NCBI RefSeq assembly: GCF_011634775.1
Contig: NZ_JAALXT010000009.1
Coordinates: 124,001-188,000, forward strand
Source of the DNA: Thalassoroseus pseudoceratinae
GTDB lineage: Bacteria; Planctomycetota; Planctomycetia; Planctomycetales; Planctomycetaceae
Length of the DNA stretch: 64,000 nt
Direction: 5' to 3'
Shown here: one piece after another, positions 26,958 to 36,641 of the stretch
How the letters are laid out: each line of letters begins with the position of its first letter
Numbering within the stretch: the first letter of the stretch is position 1
Program-made: the position numbers and the translations under genes
Notes under the pieces: generated by a model
What the model was told of the DNA's origin: nothing
The model's database searches: none
What the model saw: the letters and a program-made list of their open reading frames with translations, nothing else

Positions 26958-28361
26958 ATGCGTATCAGTGCTTGTTGCTTCAAGTTCCTTGCAATCATCT
27001 TCTGGATTTGCCCAACTGCGATCGCTGTGGCTCAGTCGAACGATGCGCAACGACACGTGATCGTCATTAGCATCGATGGATTTGCGAGCTACCTTGTTGA
27101 CGATCCCAAGGTTCCTCTACCGACGATTCGTCGACTTGCGCGTGAAGGTTGCGTCGTTGAAGGCGGGATGACCGTCTCAGACCCAAGTGTAACGTGGCCG
27201 AACCACACAACTCTCGTAACAGGCATGAAGCCAGGTCGACACGGCGTTCTTGCCAATGGAGTTTTGGTGCGTGGCGGAATTGGTGTTCCTGTGAAGATCG
27301 ATTCCCATCGCGACCACAGCGATCTCGTGAGGGTTCCTACAGTGGCCGATGTGGCTCATGCTGCGGGTCTTAGAACCGCTGAAGTGAACTGGCCATGCAC
27401 ACGGAATTCCAAATCGTTTGATGACCAATTTCCTGATGTTCCCAATGCTCTCGATTACACGACGCCGCGATTGCGACAAGAACTCGTCAAAAAGAAACTC
27501 TTGCGGGACGAGACTCACGCGTCGTTTCGCAACTCTAGTATTGTCGGATTGGATTACGTTTGGACAGAAGCCGCTTGTCACCTGATTCGAGAACGCAAAC
27601 CACATCTGATGCTCATCCATCTCTTAAACAATGATGCAACACATCATAAGCGGGGAGCGCAGTCACAAGCGGGTTACACAGCCAATGCATATGCCGACAT
27701 GTGCGTCTCGCGAATTATCGACGCGATCGATGACGCCGGAATCCGTGAGCACAGTACGATCATTCTCGTTGCCGATCACGGTTTCACTGTCACCCCCAAG
27801 GCGATTCGACCGAATGTTCTATTGCGAGAGGCAGGATTGCTGACAGTCGAAAACGGCCAGCTGACGCAGGCTCAAGTCCATGTGGTTCCGGAAGGTGGCA
27901 TCGGCCTCGTCTACTGTACGAATCCGCTCAAAGCTTCAGAGCAAGCTGCCGAATTCAAAAAGTTGTTGACCGGCCAAGAAGGCGTTGCGGACGTCCTCCT
28001 TCCAGATCGATTCGACGAAGTCGGCTTCCCCCATCCACGCGACTACAGACAAGTCCCTGATGCAGTTCTTGTCGCTAAAGATGGATATGCAGTATCCGGC
28101 ACCGTGACAGGAGAAACCCTTGTGACGACGTTCGAAGAAGCGCGAACGTCATACGGCTCGCATGGTTTTTTGGCAAAGCTACCGAAGATGAAGGCAATGT
28201 GCATCCTTTCCGGTGCTGGAATCCGTCCAGGAACTCAACTGCAAGACGTCCACAACACTGCGATTGCTCCGACGATCGCCACTCTGCTGGGACTCAAGTA
28301 CCCAGACGCCGACGGCAAACCACTTCTGAACGCATTGCGAACGTCCGCCGATGCTGAATGA
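26958..28361 (+). CDS. Secreted type I phosphodiesterase / alkaline phosphatase family protein
   Basis: 467 residues with a signal peptide. It belongs to the nucleotide pyrophosphatase/phosphodiesterase fold with two zinc sites: VISIDGFASYL (Asp), the nucleophile region VTWPNHTTLVTG (Thr79), LIHLLNNDATHH (Asp and His), and VADHGF (Asp, His). The substrate could be a nucleotide or phospho-/phosphonate ester; not predictable here. The ATG at 26958 is the best start: it gives the signal peptide and puts the core at residue ~35. It follows the kinase gene by 214 bases. Confidence 0.88.
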   Translation: MRISACCFKFLAIIFWICPTAIAVAQSNDAQRHVIVISIDGFASYLVDDPKVPLPTIRRLAREGCVVEGGMTVSDPSVTWPNHTTLVTGMKPGRHGVLANGVLVRGGIGVPVKIDSHRDHSDLVRVPTVADVAHAAGLRTAEVNWPCTRNSKSFDDQFPDVPNALDYTTPRLRQELVKKKLLRDETHASFRNSSIVGLDYVWTEAACHLIRERKPHLMLIHLLNNDATHHKRGAQSQAGYTANAYADMCVSRIIDAIDDAGIREHSTIILVADHGFTVTPKAIRPNVLLREAGLLTVENGQLTQAQVHVVPEGGIGLVYCTNPLKASEQAAEFKKLLTGQEGVADVLLPDRFDEVGFPHPRDYRQVPDAVLVAKDGYAVSGTVTGETLVTTFEEARTSYGSHGFLAKLPKMKAMCILSGAGIRPGTQLQDVHNTAIAPTIATLLGLKYPDADGKPLLNALRTSADAE

Positions 28362-28776
28362 TGCAATCGGCAACATGGCGGTTCGAGTTCTTTCATTCGT
28401 TGAATGCCGAGGTAAAAATCGTCGGTGCAACATCATCAGTGGGACCGTTGGGATAGCGCCGTTGTGCTGATCGGGTCGATTGCTTGGCCAGCGTTCTTAA
28501 TGCTTTATCGGATCGAAAAAACGCTTCATATGGCACTTTCCAGAACGCATTTCTGGGAAAGACGAACGCGGCCCACACGTGATTCACGACGGCCATGACG
28601 TGCCGTCAGGAGAGCTGCAGTTACTCGCGTGGGCGACGCAAGGGGACCTTCTTCGTCGCCTGAAAACATTGACAATCGGCGAAGAATCACTCAATCTATG
28701 ACATGGTCGACCACGCTCGGCAACTCCCACCCTCACCGCCTGCCGGGATATTACTCGCCTGGAAAGAAGTCTCATC
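28362..28776. other. Intergenic region without supported gene
   Basis: About 415 bases. A 67-codon minus-strand frame (28393-28596) and some plus-strand frames are open but match nothing I know and have no clear ribosome binding site. I see no RNA gene or repeat. Confidence 0.5.
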
Positions 28777-31395
28777 TTGAGCAATTGGTTCCGAATCACG
28801 CTCGTCATTGGAGTTGCATATCTCCACCCGGCTCTCGCTGCGGACATTGACCCACATTCCTTGAGTCTCGATCAACTTCGGGAAGTCGGACGGAAACAAT
28901 CTCGGTTCCTGACCGAGCAATCGACGCGACCGACTGATCCGAAGGAATCCCTCGAGGCCAATCTATCGGACTATCAAAAGTTCATCGCCCCAGTTCTGCA
29001 GAAGCATTGCTTGGCGTGTCATGGACCGAAGCAATCTGAGGGACGCTTGCGGGTGGACAAATTGAATCCTGACTTGTTGACCGGCGACGATGTCGAGCGG
29101 TGGCGGGAAATCTATAACGTGCTCAGTAACTCGGAGATGCCACCGGATTACGAGCCCGATTATGCCTTGGCCGATACCGACCGCGGCCGCTTTGTCGATT
29201 GGCTCAGCAATGAAATTGACAAGGCCGCCCAAGTGCGACGCAACACGTCGCGGCATTCGTCGTTCCGTCGGATGACGAAATACGAATACGATTACGCCCT
29301 GCAGGATCTGTTGGGTCTGCCGTTTTCGATGGCCGCGCGTCTGCCGCCGGAAACTGCATCGGAGGATGGCTTCAAGAACAGCTCGAACATGCTGCAGATG
29401 TCGGCGATGCAGTTTGAAACCTATCGCGAAATCGGGCTGAAAGCGCTGCAGCGGGCCACAGTTATCGGTGAGCGTCCGCAACCAGTGACTTACGTCATTT
29501 CGATGCAAGAGGAGATGGAACGGGCACTGTCGGAGCCGAAGACCAAAGTCTTCCACCAAAACGATGCCAACTCTCGCAGCAATCGAAATCGGCAACATCT
29601 CTTCAATCGAGCAACGGGCAAAAGCATTCACTTTTCGGATACCAAGACGCTGCCGAGAACTGATGCGGTTGCCGACGAATCGTCTGACGTTTCCCCAGTA
29701 GTGCTCGTGTTGCCTCGTTCGAAGGAACTGAAAATCAATCTTGATCGGTTCTTGCCCGACGACGGAATCATGCGTGTTCGCATTCGTGCCGGTCGCACGA
29801 CCTCAAACGATACAGAATACGCCGCCCTTCGATTGGGTTTCAGTGCCCACACGAGTAACAACGCGAATTTCTCGAATGTGATCAGCGAACGAGACATTCT
29901 CGTCACAGCGTCGGCGGATCAGCCGGAATTCATTCATTTCGACATCCCGTTAAGTGACATCCAACGAAATCCGTTCCGAAAACTAGATCGCCCGTTTCCA
30001 CGGCGTGATGAATTCCTGCACATCCGCAATATTTCTAATGCACGGGGCGGAAAGACTCCGCTGCACGTCGTGATCGACCGGATCGAAGTCATTGCCCCAT
30101 TCTATGAGCAGTGGCCCCCAAAATCGCATACCGATATCTTTTTCCCAAGTGATCACGCGGCCGATGAAACCGCGTACGGTCGTGAAGTGCTGTCTCGATT
30201 TACGCGACGCGTCTGGCGACGACCCGTTACGACGGCGGAAGTGGATCGGTTGATGACGCTCTTCGAGGAGTATCGTCCCCAGTTCGACAACTTCGAAGAG
30301 GCCATGCTCGAAGTCTTGGCAACCGTGTTGGCGGCTCCCGAGTTTCTGTATCTCACATCCACATCCTCAGCGGAGCCGTCGGAGAAGACGCATTCGATCA
30401 ACGATTGGGAACTTGCCAGCCGACTTTCTTTCTTCCTTTGGTCAAGCATCCCCGATGACGAACTTCTGTCGGTCGCCGCGCAAGGAACGTTGAGTCAGCC
30501 CACGGTTTTGACGGCCCAGGTTGATCGCATGTTGGCGGATCCACGTTCCCGACGGTTTTTCGAGCACTTCACGCAACAGTGGCTAAGCTTGGACGGGCTG
30601 AACAGTGCCACGCATATTACGGATGCCGATTTGAAAAACGCGATGCGGGAAGAACCGATCGCCTTCTTCGAACACGTTCTGAAGAATGATCGGTCTGCGA
30701 TGGATTTTCTGCATGCGGACTATGTTGTCGTGAATGAGCGTTTGGCTCGGCACTATCGCATTCCCAATGTGTTCGGTCCGCATTTTCGTCAGGTTCCGGT
30801 GATGGCTCAGTCGAAACGCGGTGGAATTTTGACCGGGGCCGGGGTGCTTGCCATGAATTCCGACGGTCAAGATTCGCACCCACTTAAACGCGGCGTATGG
30901 ATGCTCGAACGTGTGCTTCACGATCCTCCACCGCCACCACCACCCAATGTTCCTGAGGTCGATCTAACCGATCCAGAGATTCTCAAAATGACGCTCAAAG
31001 AACGCATCGCAAATCACCGCAACCAAGCCGCATGTGTCTCCTGTCATTCAAGGATTGATCCGTGGGGCATCGTTTTCGAAAACTATGACGCAATGGGGGC
31101 GTACCGGACACGGATCAAGGATCAGCCCGTCGATGCCACTTCGGAACTGTTCAACAAACAGGAGTTGGCAGGCATGGATGGTCTCAAACGATACTTGTTG
31201 ATGGACCGACAAGATCAATTCGCCCGCGCCATCGTTCACAAACTGACTTCCTACGCACTCGGTCGACCGTTGTCATTCAGCGATCACACGGCCCTGGAAG
31301 ACATCACGAAGCAGTTTCGTCGCCGGGGTGATCGCCTGCGACCTCTGATTGACTTAATCGTGCAAAATGAACTTTTCCGCAAAACACCGGAGTGA
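28777..31395 (+). CDS. DUF1592/DUF1588/DUF1585 cytochrome-like protein (pair A)
   Basis: 872 residues, typical planctomycete secreted protein. The start is the TTG at 28777, with GGAAAG just upstream, giving a short signal peptide (VIGVAYLHPALA). Domains in order: a cytochrome-like segment with haem motif CLACH (about residue 67) and the LRVDKLNPD / SEMPP pattern; DUF1587 (FRRMTKYEYDYALQDLLGL); DUF1595 (FTRRVWRRPVTTAEVDRL); DUF1592 (ELASRLSFFLWSSIPDDELL ... FTQQWLSL); DUF1588 (RGGILTGAGVLAMNS ... ACVSCHSRIDPWGI, a second CxxCH); DUF1585 near the end. The enzymatic role is not established. The next gene follows after 4 bases. Confidence 0.92.
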   Translation: MSNWFRITLVIGVAYLHPALAADIDPHSLSLDQLREVGRKQSRFLTEQSTRPTDPKESLEANLSDYQKFIAPVLQKHCLACHGPKQSEGRLRVDKLNPDLLTGDDVERWREIYNVLSNSEMPPDYEPDYALADTDRGRFVDWLSNEIDKAAQVRRNTSRHSSFRRMTKYEYDYALQDLLGLPFSMAARLPPETASEDGFKNSSNMLQMSAMQFETYREIGLKALQRATVIGERPQPVTYVISMQEEMERALSEPKTKVFHQNDANSRSNRNRQHLFNRATGKSIHFSDTKTLPRTDAVADESSDVSPVVLVLPRSKELKINLDRFLPDDGIMRVRIRAGRTTSNDTEYAALRLGFSAHTSNNANFSNVISERDILVTASADQPEFIHFDIPLSDIQRNPFRKLDRPFPRRDEFLHIRNISNARGGKTPLHVVIDRIEVIAPFYEQWPPKSHTDIFFPSDHAADETAYGREVLSRFTRRVWRRPVTTAEVDRLMTLFEEYRPQFDNFEEAMLEVLATVLAAPEFLYLTSTSSAEPSEKTHSINDWELASRLSFFLWSSIPDDELLSVAAQGTLSQPTVLTAQVDRMLADPRSRRFFEHFTQQWLSLDGLNSATHITDADLKNAMREEPIAFFEHVLKNDRSAMDFLHADYVVVNERLARHYRIPNVFGPHFRQVPVMAQSKRGGILTGAGVLAMNSDGQDSHPLKRGVWMLERVLHDPPPPPPPNVPEVDLTDPEILKMTLKERIANHRNQAACVSCHSRIDPWGIVFENYDAMGAYRTRIKDQPVDATSELFNKQELAGMDGLKRYLLMDRQDQFARAIVHKLTSYALGRPLSFSDHTALEDITKQFRRRGDRLRPLIDLIVQNELFRKTPE

Positions 31396-31399
31396 AATC

Positions 31400-32797
31400 G
31401 TGTCTCGCAAATCCGTGTCATTGAGCCGTCGTCGATTTCTCTACGGAGCCGGCATCGCGTTGGCGTTGCCTCGTCTGGAATCGTTCGCTCGCGCCGAGTC
31501 CCATGCAAGCGAAGCCCCGAAGCGGTTCCTGAGTGTCTATCATCCCGACGGCGTTGGGTTGCCACTGAAATCGGATCCCGCTTGGAAAGATTGGAGTTGG
31601 TTTCCACGCGGTGGCGAACGAGATTTCCAACTGACGAAAGTACTCGACGTTCTGGAACCGTTGCGGAATGAGATCACAATTTATTCAGGGTTGTCTCACC
31701 CTGCAGTTCGTCAGGTCCACGGACATTCGAATGCCGACCAGTATTTGACCGGCGCGGCGACGGGCGGACACGGACCTTACAAGAACTCGGTTTCGGTTGA
31801 TCAAGTCATTGCCGCTCATATCGGCGAGTTCACTCGTCATTCGTCGTTGGTGTTGTCAACGAACGGTGGGATCGGTGCGCCACGCGGAGCACAAACGCAA
31901 TCCTTCAATCACGAAGGCCGTCCTATTCCTGCGATGAACAAACCCAAGCAAATTTTCGACACGTTGTTCGTCGCCAGTAGTCAAGACGCGGCTGCGAAAC
32001 TTGCCCGCAGTAAGAGTGCTTTAGACTTTCTGATTGATCACACTCGATCGTTGGGCCGCAAGCTTTCCAGTCACGATCGACAAACGTTGCAACAATATCT
32101 CGACGCGGTTCGCGATACGGAATTGAAGCTGGCCAAAGCACAACAGTGGATTGACACTCCGCTGCCTCAGGTCGAAACCAGTCATCTGAACCTCGACGCC
32201 GATCCGACGGAGGCCAAACTCTACTTTGAAACCATGTACGAGTTGATTTACCTGGCGTTCCTCAGCGATTCCACCCGTGTGGCGACGTTTCAGCTGGGCC
32301 GGGAGAACGGTGAGGGACCGCACGACCTGTTATCGCTAGCAGTCGGTTTGCGGGGGGCACACGGTCTGACTCATGCCGTCAAACAGCCGAATGGTTGGAA
32401 GAACCTTGGCACTTACAATCGGTACCAAGCCCAAGAGTTCGGCCGCTTCGTGGAGAAGTTGAAGAACACACCCGAGCCGAACGGCTCAGGGACCATGCTC
32501 GACAACACCTTTGCCATGCATGGATCGGCTTCGAGCAGTTTCCATTTATCGCGAAACTATCCGATCATTTCGGCGGGCGGCAAGAACCTTGGTTTTAACA
32601 ATGGACGATTCCTTAAATTCGGCACCGGCAACGAAGACAATCAAGCAGGAGCCGGGATCACCACCGATGCTGGCTGGCGTGGGAAGGTCGAGGTAGAAGA
32701 ACTTCCACTCGCGCAGCTCTTCGTCACCGTGTTACAGCGATTCGGTATCGAAACGGACTCGTTCGCCGGTTACAAAGGAACCCTCGGACGCGTCTAA
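31400..32797 (+). CDS. DUF1552 protein, Tat-exported (pair A)
   Basis: 465 residues. The N-terminus is a Tat signal (LSRRRFLYGAG, twin Arg then hydrophobic). I place the start at the GTG at 31400, because GGAG lies 8 bases upstream and it begins right after the previous stop; an ATG at 31367 would overlap that gene. The family pattern is clear (YHPDGVGLP, YSGLSHP, ADQYLTGA, DSTRVATFQLGR). It always appears with a DUF1592 partner, so they probably act as one exported complex. Substrate and reaction are unknown; the fold is related to alkaline-phosphatase-like DUF1501 proteins by family assignment. Confidence 0.9.
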   Translation: MSRKSVSLSRRRFLYGAGIALALPRLESFARAESHASEAPKRFLSVYHPDGVGLPLKSDPAWKDWSWFPRGGERDFQLTKVLDVLEPLRNEITIYSGLSHPAVRQVHGHSNADQYLTGAATGGHGPYKNSVSVDQVIAAHIGEFTRHSSLVLSTNGGIGAPRGAQTQSFNHEGRPIPAMNKPKQIFDTLFVASSQDAAAKLARSKSALDFLIDHTRSLGRKLSSHDRQTLQQYLDAVRDTELKLAKAQQWIDTPLPQVETSHLNLDADPTEAKLYFETMYELIYLAFLSDSTRVATFQLGRENGEGPHDLLSLAVGLRGAHGLTHAVKQPNGWKNLGTYNRYQAQEFGRFVEKLKNTPEPNGSGTMLDNTFAMHGSASSSFHLSRNYPIISAGGKNLGFNNGRFLKFGTGNEDNQAGAGITTDAGWRGKVEVEELPLAQLFVTVLQRFGIETDSFAGYKGTLGRV

Positions 32798-32831
32798 CTT
32801 CCGATCAACCTTAATTGAAGAATCAATTCCT

Positions 32832-34733
32832 ATGGAGTCTGCACGTATCATGCGGTTACTGATGCTGATCGTCGGACTATCGCCTTGCGTCACGAACGCG
32901 GCTGGCATCGACGGTGAGGCGACACGATTTGTCTCAAAGTACTGCGTCGATTGCCATACCGGAGAGGATGCTCATGGGCAGATTGATTTGCAGGCGATGT
33001 CGCAGGGCGATGTCGGGAAGTATTTCCGGGCATGGGAGGCTGTCGCCGAACGCCTGCATTCCCGCGAGATGCCACCCGAAGATCATCCGCAACCAACTGA
33101 AGCGGAACGCTTGAAGTTTCTTGACTGGTACGAGCACACGCTGGTGAAATCGGTCAAACCGCAACCGGCTCTGCTTCGACCACGCCGACTGTGTGCGGTC
33201 GAATATCGTAACACGATGAGATCGCTATTCGGTTTTGATTTAGAAGTGGCCATCATCGAAGCCGAGCAAACGGTGGTGGAAAAATCGCTGGTGATGAAAC
33301 TGCTGCCAACCGATCCACCGGGAAGGAGCGGTTTCTGTAACGATACCCATGCAGCACCATTGACGACGGTTTTGTGGGATCAATATTCGTACCTGTCCGA
33401 TACCGCCATCGCAGAGTTGTTCTCCCCCAAACGCCGGGATGTGCTGGAAGCGGTCGTGGGACCTGTCAGCACTGATGGAATCACGAAGGACCAAGCCGAC
33501 CGACTAATTCGCTCCTTCGCAGATCGGGCCTTCCGCCGGCCGATCGAAGACGCGAAGTTTCGAGAGTTCACTCTATTTTCAGACAACGATAACCTGGAAT
33601 CGGCGACGAAATCCGTACTCAAACGGATCGTCATGTCCCCGCAATTTTTGTATCGCGGCTTCGGCGTCGACCGCGAGCAGACCGGTCGTCAACAAGTCGA
33701 CTCGTATGAGTTCGCCGAACGGTTGTCCTACTTCATCTGGGCCGACATGCCGGACGACGAACTCTTCACAGCCGCCGCAAGCAATCAACTTTCCACGCCC
33801 GAGCAAATCCGACAGCAGATCGATCGGATGATCGACTCACCGAAGTCAATCACGCTCGCAACAGATTTCGCGTATCAATGGTTGACGCTTGGCGAAGTCG
33901 AAAAGAACAACGTGCAGGTTCCACAAGCCGAAGCGTTACGGTCTCAGCCACGCGACTTTATGCACTATCTGTTCGTCGATGCCCGACCGTTGATCGAATT
34001 GATCGACTCACGAACAACGTTCGCGAACCCGTACACACGTCGCTTCTATGGAGCAGACAGCAACCAATTGCCGCGGTATCGCAAGGCATCGGGAATCGAA
34101 CGCGAGATTGTGGCCAATCAAAAAATCACGCTCGTCGAAACAGAGCATCGGGGGGGAATCCTCACAATGCCGGGCATTTTGGCGATGAATCGGGGACCGA
34201 TTCTACGTGGCATCTGGGTCTTGGAGCGAATTCTTGGCGAACATTTACCGGAACCACCGCCAGACGTGGGTCAAGTACCGCCCGCCCCGCAAGGGAAAGA
34301 ACTTTCATTCCGGCAACGATTCGAGCAGCATCGCAACAAGTCCGCCTGCGCCGTTTGCCACGACAGAATCGATCCGCTTGGCTTCGCATTTGAACGTTAC
34401 ACTGGTGCCAACTATCAAAGCCAACTTGATGTCGATACATCCGGTCGTCTCCCAAGTGGTGAAGAATTCGACGATTTCCAAGGGCTGAAACAGATCCTCG
34501 TCACATCGCAACGTCAACGAGTGATTCGGAACATCGTCGAGCGTACGCTATCCTACGCACTGTGCCGAAAACTCGAACTCTTCGATCGCCCGACGGTCGA
34601 TGCACTGACGGAAAAACTTCACCGGTCCAACGGCACCTATCGCGATCTCGTATTTGAAATCGCGATGAGTTTACCGTTCCGTGAAACCATCATCGAAAAC
34701 CGCCCCCCACAACAACAGGAATCGAAGCAATGA
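32832..34733 (+). CDS. DUF1592/DUF1588/DUF1585 cytochrome-like protein (pair B)
   Basis: 633 residues, shorter than the pair A homolog because the middle carbohydrate-binding-like segment is missing. Signal peptide (MRLLMLIVGLSPCVTNAAG), haem motif CVDCH, SREMPPED, DUF1587 (RRLCAVEYRNTMRSLFG), DUF1595 (FADRAFRRPIEDAKFREF), DUF1592 (EFAERLSYFIWADMPDDELF ... AYQWLTL), DUF1588 (RGGILTMPGILAMNRGP, ACAVCHDRIDPLGF with a second CxxCH), DUF1585. It begins 34 bases after pair A and overlaps the next gene by 4 bases. Confidence 0.92.
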   Translation: MESARIMRLLMLIVGLSPCVTNAAGIDGEATRFVSKYCVDCHTGEDAHGQIDLQAMSQGDVGKYFRAWEAVAERLHSREMPPEDHPQPTEAERLKFLDWYEHTLVKSVKPQPALLRPRRLCAVEYRNTMRSLFGFDLEVAIIEAEQTVVEKSLVMKLLPTDPPGRSGFCNDTHAAPLTTVLWDQYSYLSDTAIAELFSPKRRDVLEAVVGPVSTDGITKDQADRLIRSFADRAFRRPIEDAKFREFTLFSDNDNLESATKSVLKRIVMSPQFLYRGFGVDREQTGRQQVDSYEFAERLSYFIWADMPDDELFTAAASNQLSTPEQIRQQIDRMIDSPKSITLATDFAYQWLTLGEVEKNNVQVPQAEALRSQPRDFMHYLFVDARPLIELIDSRTTFANPYTRRFYGADSNQLPRYRKASGIEREIVANQKITLVETEHRGGILTMPGILAMNRGPILRGIWVLERILGEHLPEPPPDVGQVPPAPQGKELSFRQRFEQHRNKSACAVCHDRIDPLGFAFERYTGANYQSQLDVDTSGRLPSGEEFDDFQGLKQILVTSQRQRVIRNIVERTLSYALCRKLELFDRPTVDALTEKLHRSNGTYRDLVFEIAMSLPFRETIIENRPPQQQESKQ

Positions 34734-36304
34734 CGACAAGACTCAATCGGCGAGCTTTCCTGCGGGGTGTTGGTGGCGCGACCTTGCCGTTGCCATTCCT
34801 GAATATGATGGAAGCCGATGCGAAAGAAGCCGGCGACGACAAACCTCCCATGCGGTTTCTCACGCTGTTCAAGCCTAACGGTGTGCATCCGCCGTCGTGG
34901 AACATCAGCGGCGGTACGGAAAACGATTTTCGAATGTCGCCGTTGATGCAGCCGTTCGCCAAGCACAAAGAGGATCTGCTAATCCTGGACAATATGGGCG
35001 ACTTTGGCTTCTCGTCGCATGCCAATTCCACTCGGCGATTCCTGTCTGGTCATCATCGCAACACTCGGACGGCGTCGGTCGACCAACATATCGCCGCGAA
35101 AATCGGCGGTGACACGCCACACCGATCGCTCGAACTCACAACAGAAGGGCTGTTCCCGAATCAAATCGGTTGTTCGTATATCTCCTACGATGAGAAAGGT
35201 GCGCCGATTCCACGGGAAAGCGATCCGCAACTTGTCTTCGATCGATTATTCCGAAATCCGCTCAGTCAACCCAAGCAGCGAACGGCGATGATCGGCCTGC
35301 TTGACAGTGTGCGAGAAGACGCCCGCGCATTGAATCGGCAGGCTGGATCCGAAGACCGAGCCACGCTTGAACACTATCTTACCGTAGTTCGAGAAACGGA
35401 ACGCCGACTCGAATCGATGAAGTCCCAATCACGGGACATCGATCTGACGGACCTTCAACGCCCTGAGAAACCATCCAATCTCAACGAGCAAGTCGAGTCG
35501 ATGCTCGATTTAATTGCGCTCGCGTTGTGGACGGATTCGACTCGCTGTGCGACATACATGCTCGGCAATTCCAACAGCCGGATGATTTTTGATTTCCTGG
35601 GAATCAAGAAGCAGCATCACTATCTGTCGCACTTCTTCCGCAATTTCAGCCGCGACAACTTGGAAAGTTTGTTAAAAATCAGTCTTTGGCATATGGAAAA
35701 ATTCGACTACTTGCTCACGCGATTGAAGTCGTTCCAGAATCAGCACGGCACACTACTGGACAACACGCTCGTTCTGTTCGGGTCGGGCATGGGGCATAGT
35801 GACAATCATACCGTAACACGAATTCCTCTCATTCTAGCCGGTGGTCAAGGATTGATAAAAACCGGACGGTACGTGCGATTCGCCGAAAATCAGCCGCTCG
35901 CAAGATTGCATCTTTCACTGCTCGAAAAGTTCGGCATTGAAACCAAAGAGTACGCCCAATCCAGTACCTCTCTGGCTGGTCTCGACGGTTCCGATTTCTC
36001 GCCATGGAAGGAACGCCCGTTCGAGAGTTTTGTCAAGGTCACCGGCAACGAGATAACAGTTCGCGGTCGACTGCGGATGTCAGACAATTTGGACGAAGCG
36101 AAGTTCTTCTATATCGATGTCGAAGGCAAACCGTCGGTGTTGCTCAAGCTGAGCTTCCAAGACTTTCACCGCTTCAACGTCGCCTACCATTGCGGAACGC
36201 CTGTGACGCTTGTCGGCACGGGGCACCCGGAGCAATTGCAGGTGACGAAAATTACGTCACTCGACTCACTGTTCGGTCATCGACCTGGAGACGCCCCGGG
36301 TTAG
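34730..36304 (+). CDS. DUF1552 protein, Tat-exported (pair B)
   Basis: 524 residues. Tat signal LNRRAFLRGVGG at the N-terminus, then the family pattern (FKPNGVHPPSW, LDNMGDFGFSSH, STRRFLSGHH, DSTRCATYMLG). The C-terminus extends ~90 residues beyond the pair A protein into a beta-rich stretch (VKVTGNEITVRGRLRMSD ... FHRFNVAYHCG), which I cannot assign. The start ATG overlaps the upstream stop as ATGA, so translation is coupled. Acts probably with the pair B DUF1592 protein. Confidence 0.9.
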   Translation: MTTRLNRRAFLRGVGGATLPLPFLNMMEADAKEAGDDKPPMRFLTLFKPNGVHPPSWNISGGTENDFRMSPLMQPFAKHKEDLLILDNMGDFGFSSHANSTRRFLSGHHRNTRTASVDQHIAAKIGGDTPHRSLELTTEGLFPNQIGCSYISYDEKGAPIPRESDPQLVFDRLFRNPLSQPKQRTAMIGLLDSVREDARALNRQAGSEDRATLEHYLTVVRETERRLESMKSQSRDIDLTDLQRPEKPSNLNEQVESMLDLIALALWTDSTRCATYMLGNSNSRMIFDFLGIKKQHHYLSHFFRNFSRDNLESLLKISLWHMEKFDYLLTRLKSFQNQHGTLLDNTLVLFGSGMGHSDNHTVTRIPLILAGGQGLIKTGRYVRFAENQPLARLHLSLLEKFGIETKEYAQSSTSLAGLDGSDFSPWKERPFESFVKVTGNEITVRGRLRMSDNLDEAKFFYIDVEGKPSVLLKLSFQDFHRFNVAYHCGTPVTLVGTGHPEQLQVTKITSLDSLFGHRPGDAPG

Positions 36305-36641
36305 TTCGACTTAAAGATTCCAACCATCGATCCCGACAATGGGCCATCAGTCGTTCATGCCAGAGCGATCCAATGCAATAGGCTCAAGGATTTGGTTCCA
36401 GAAGTGGAGATCGTCACCGTGCGTCCGCCGATTTGCAGGTTGTATTAATCGACTTTAAAGTCATAGAACACGATCATCAACGCTTGGGTCGTTCTGCCGA
36501 TGAAAGTCGTTTATTACCGCATCTGGCAGCAAGACATCCAACCTATAACATATATGATCGACAAACTAGTTTTCGGTTAGACTCACGGTCCGACACATTG
36601 AACTGGCCCACTGTCTTGGATGATGACTATTTGGAGCTGTT
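36305..36641. other. Intergenic region without supported gene
   Basis: About 335 AT-richer bases between pair B and the sulfatase. A 76-codon frame (36433-36663) overlaps the sulfatase start and has no recognisable motif. Probably promoter region for the sulfatase; no clear -35/-10 seen. Confidence 0.45.

Noticed and set aside
28381-28400. GGTTCGAGTTC resembling a tRNA T-loop
   Set aside because: Flanking bases cannot form the T-stem and no acceptor or anticodon stem is found nearby.
28393-28596. 67-codon minus-strand frame as a small gene
   Set aside because: No ribosome binding site, no known motif, and it lies in a region with no other sign of coding.
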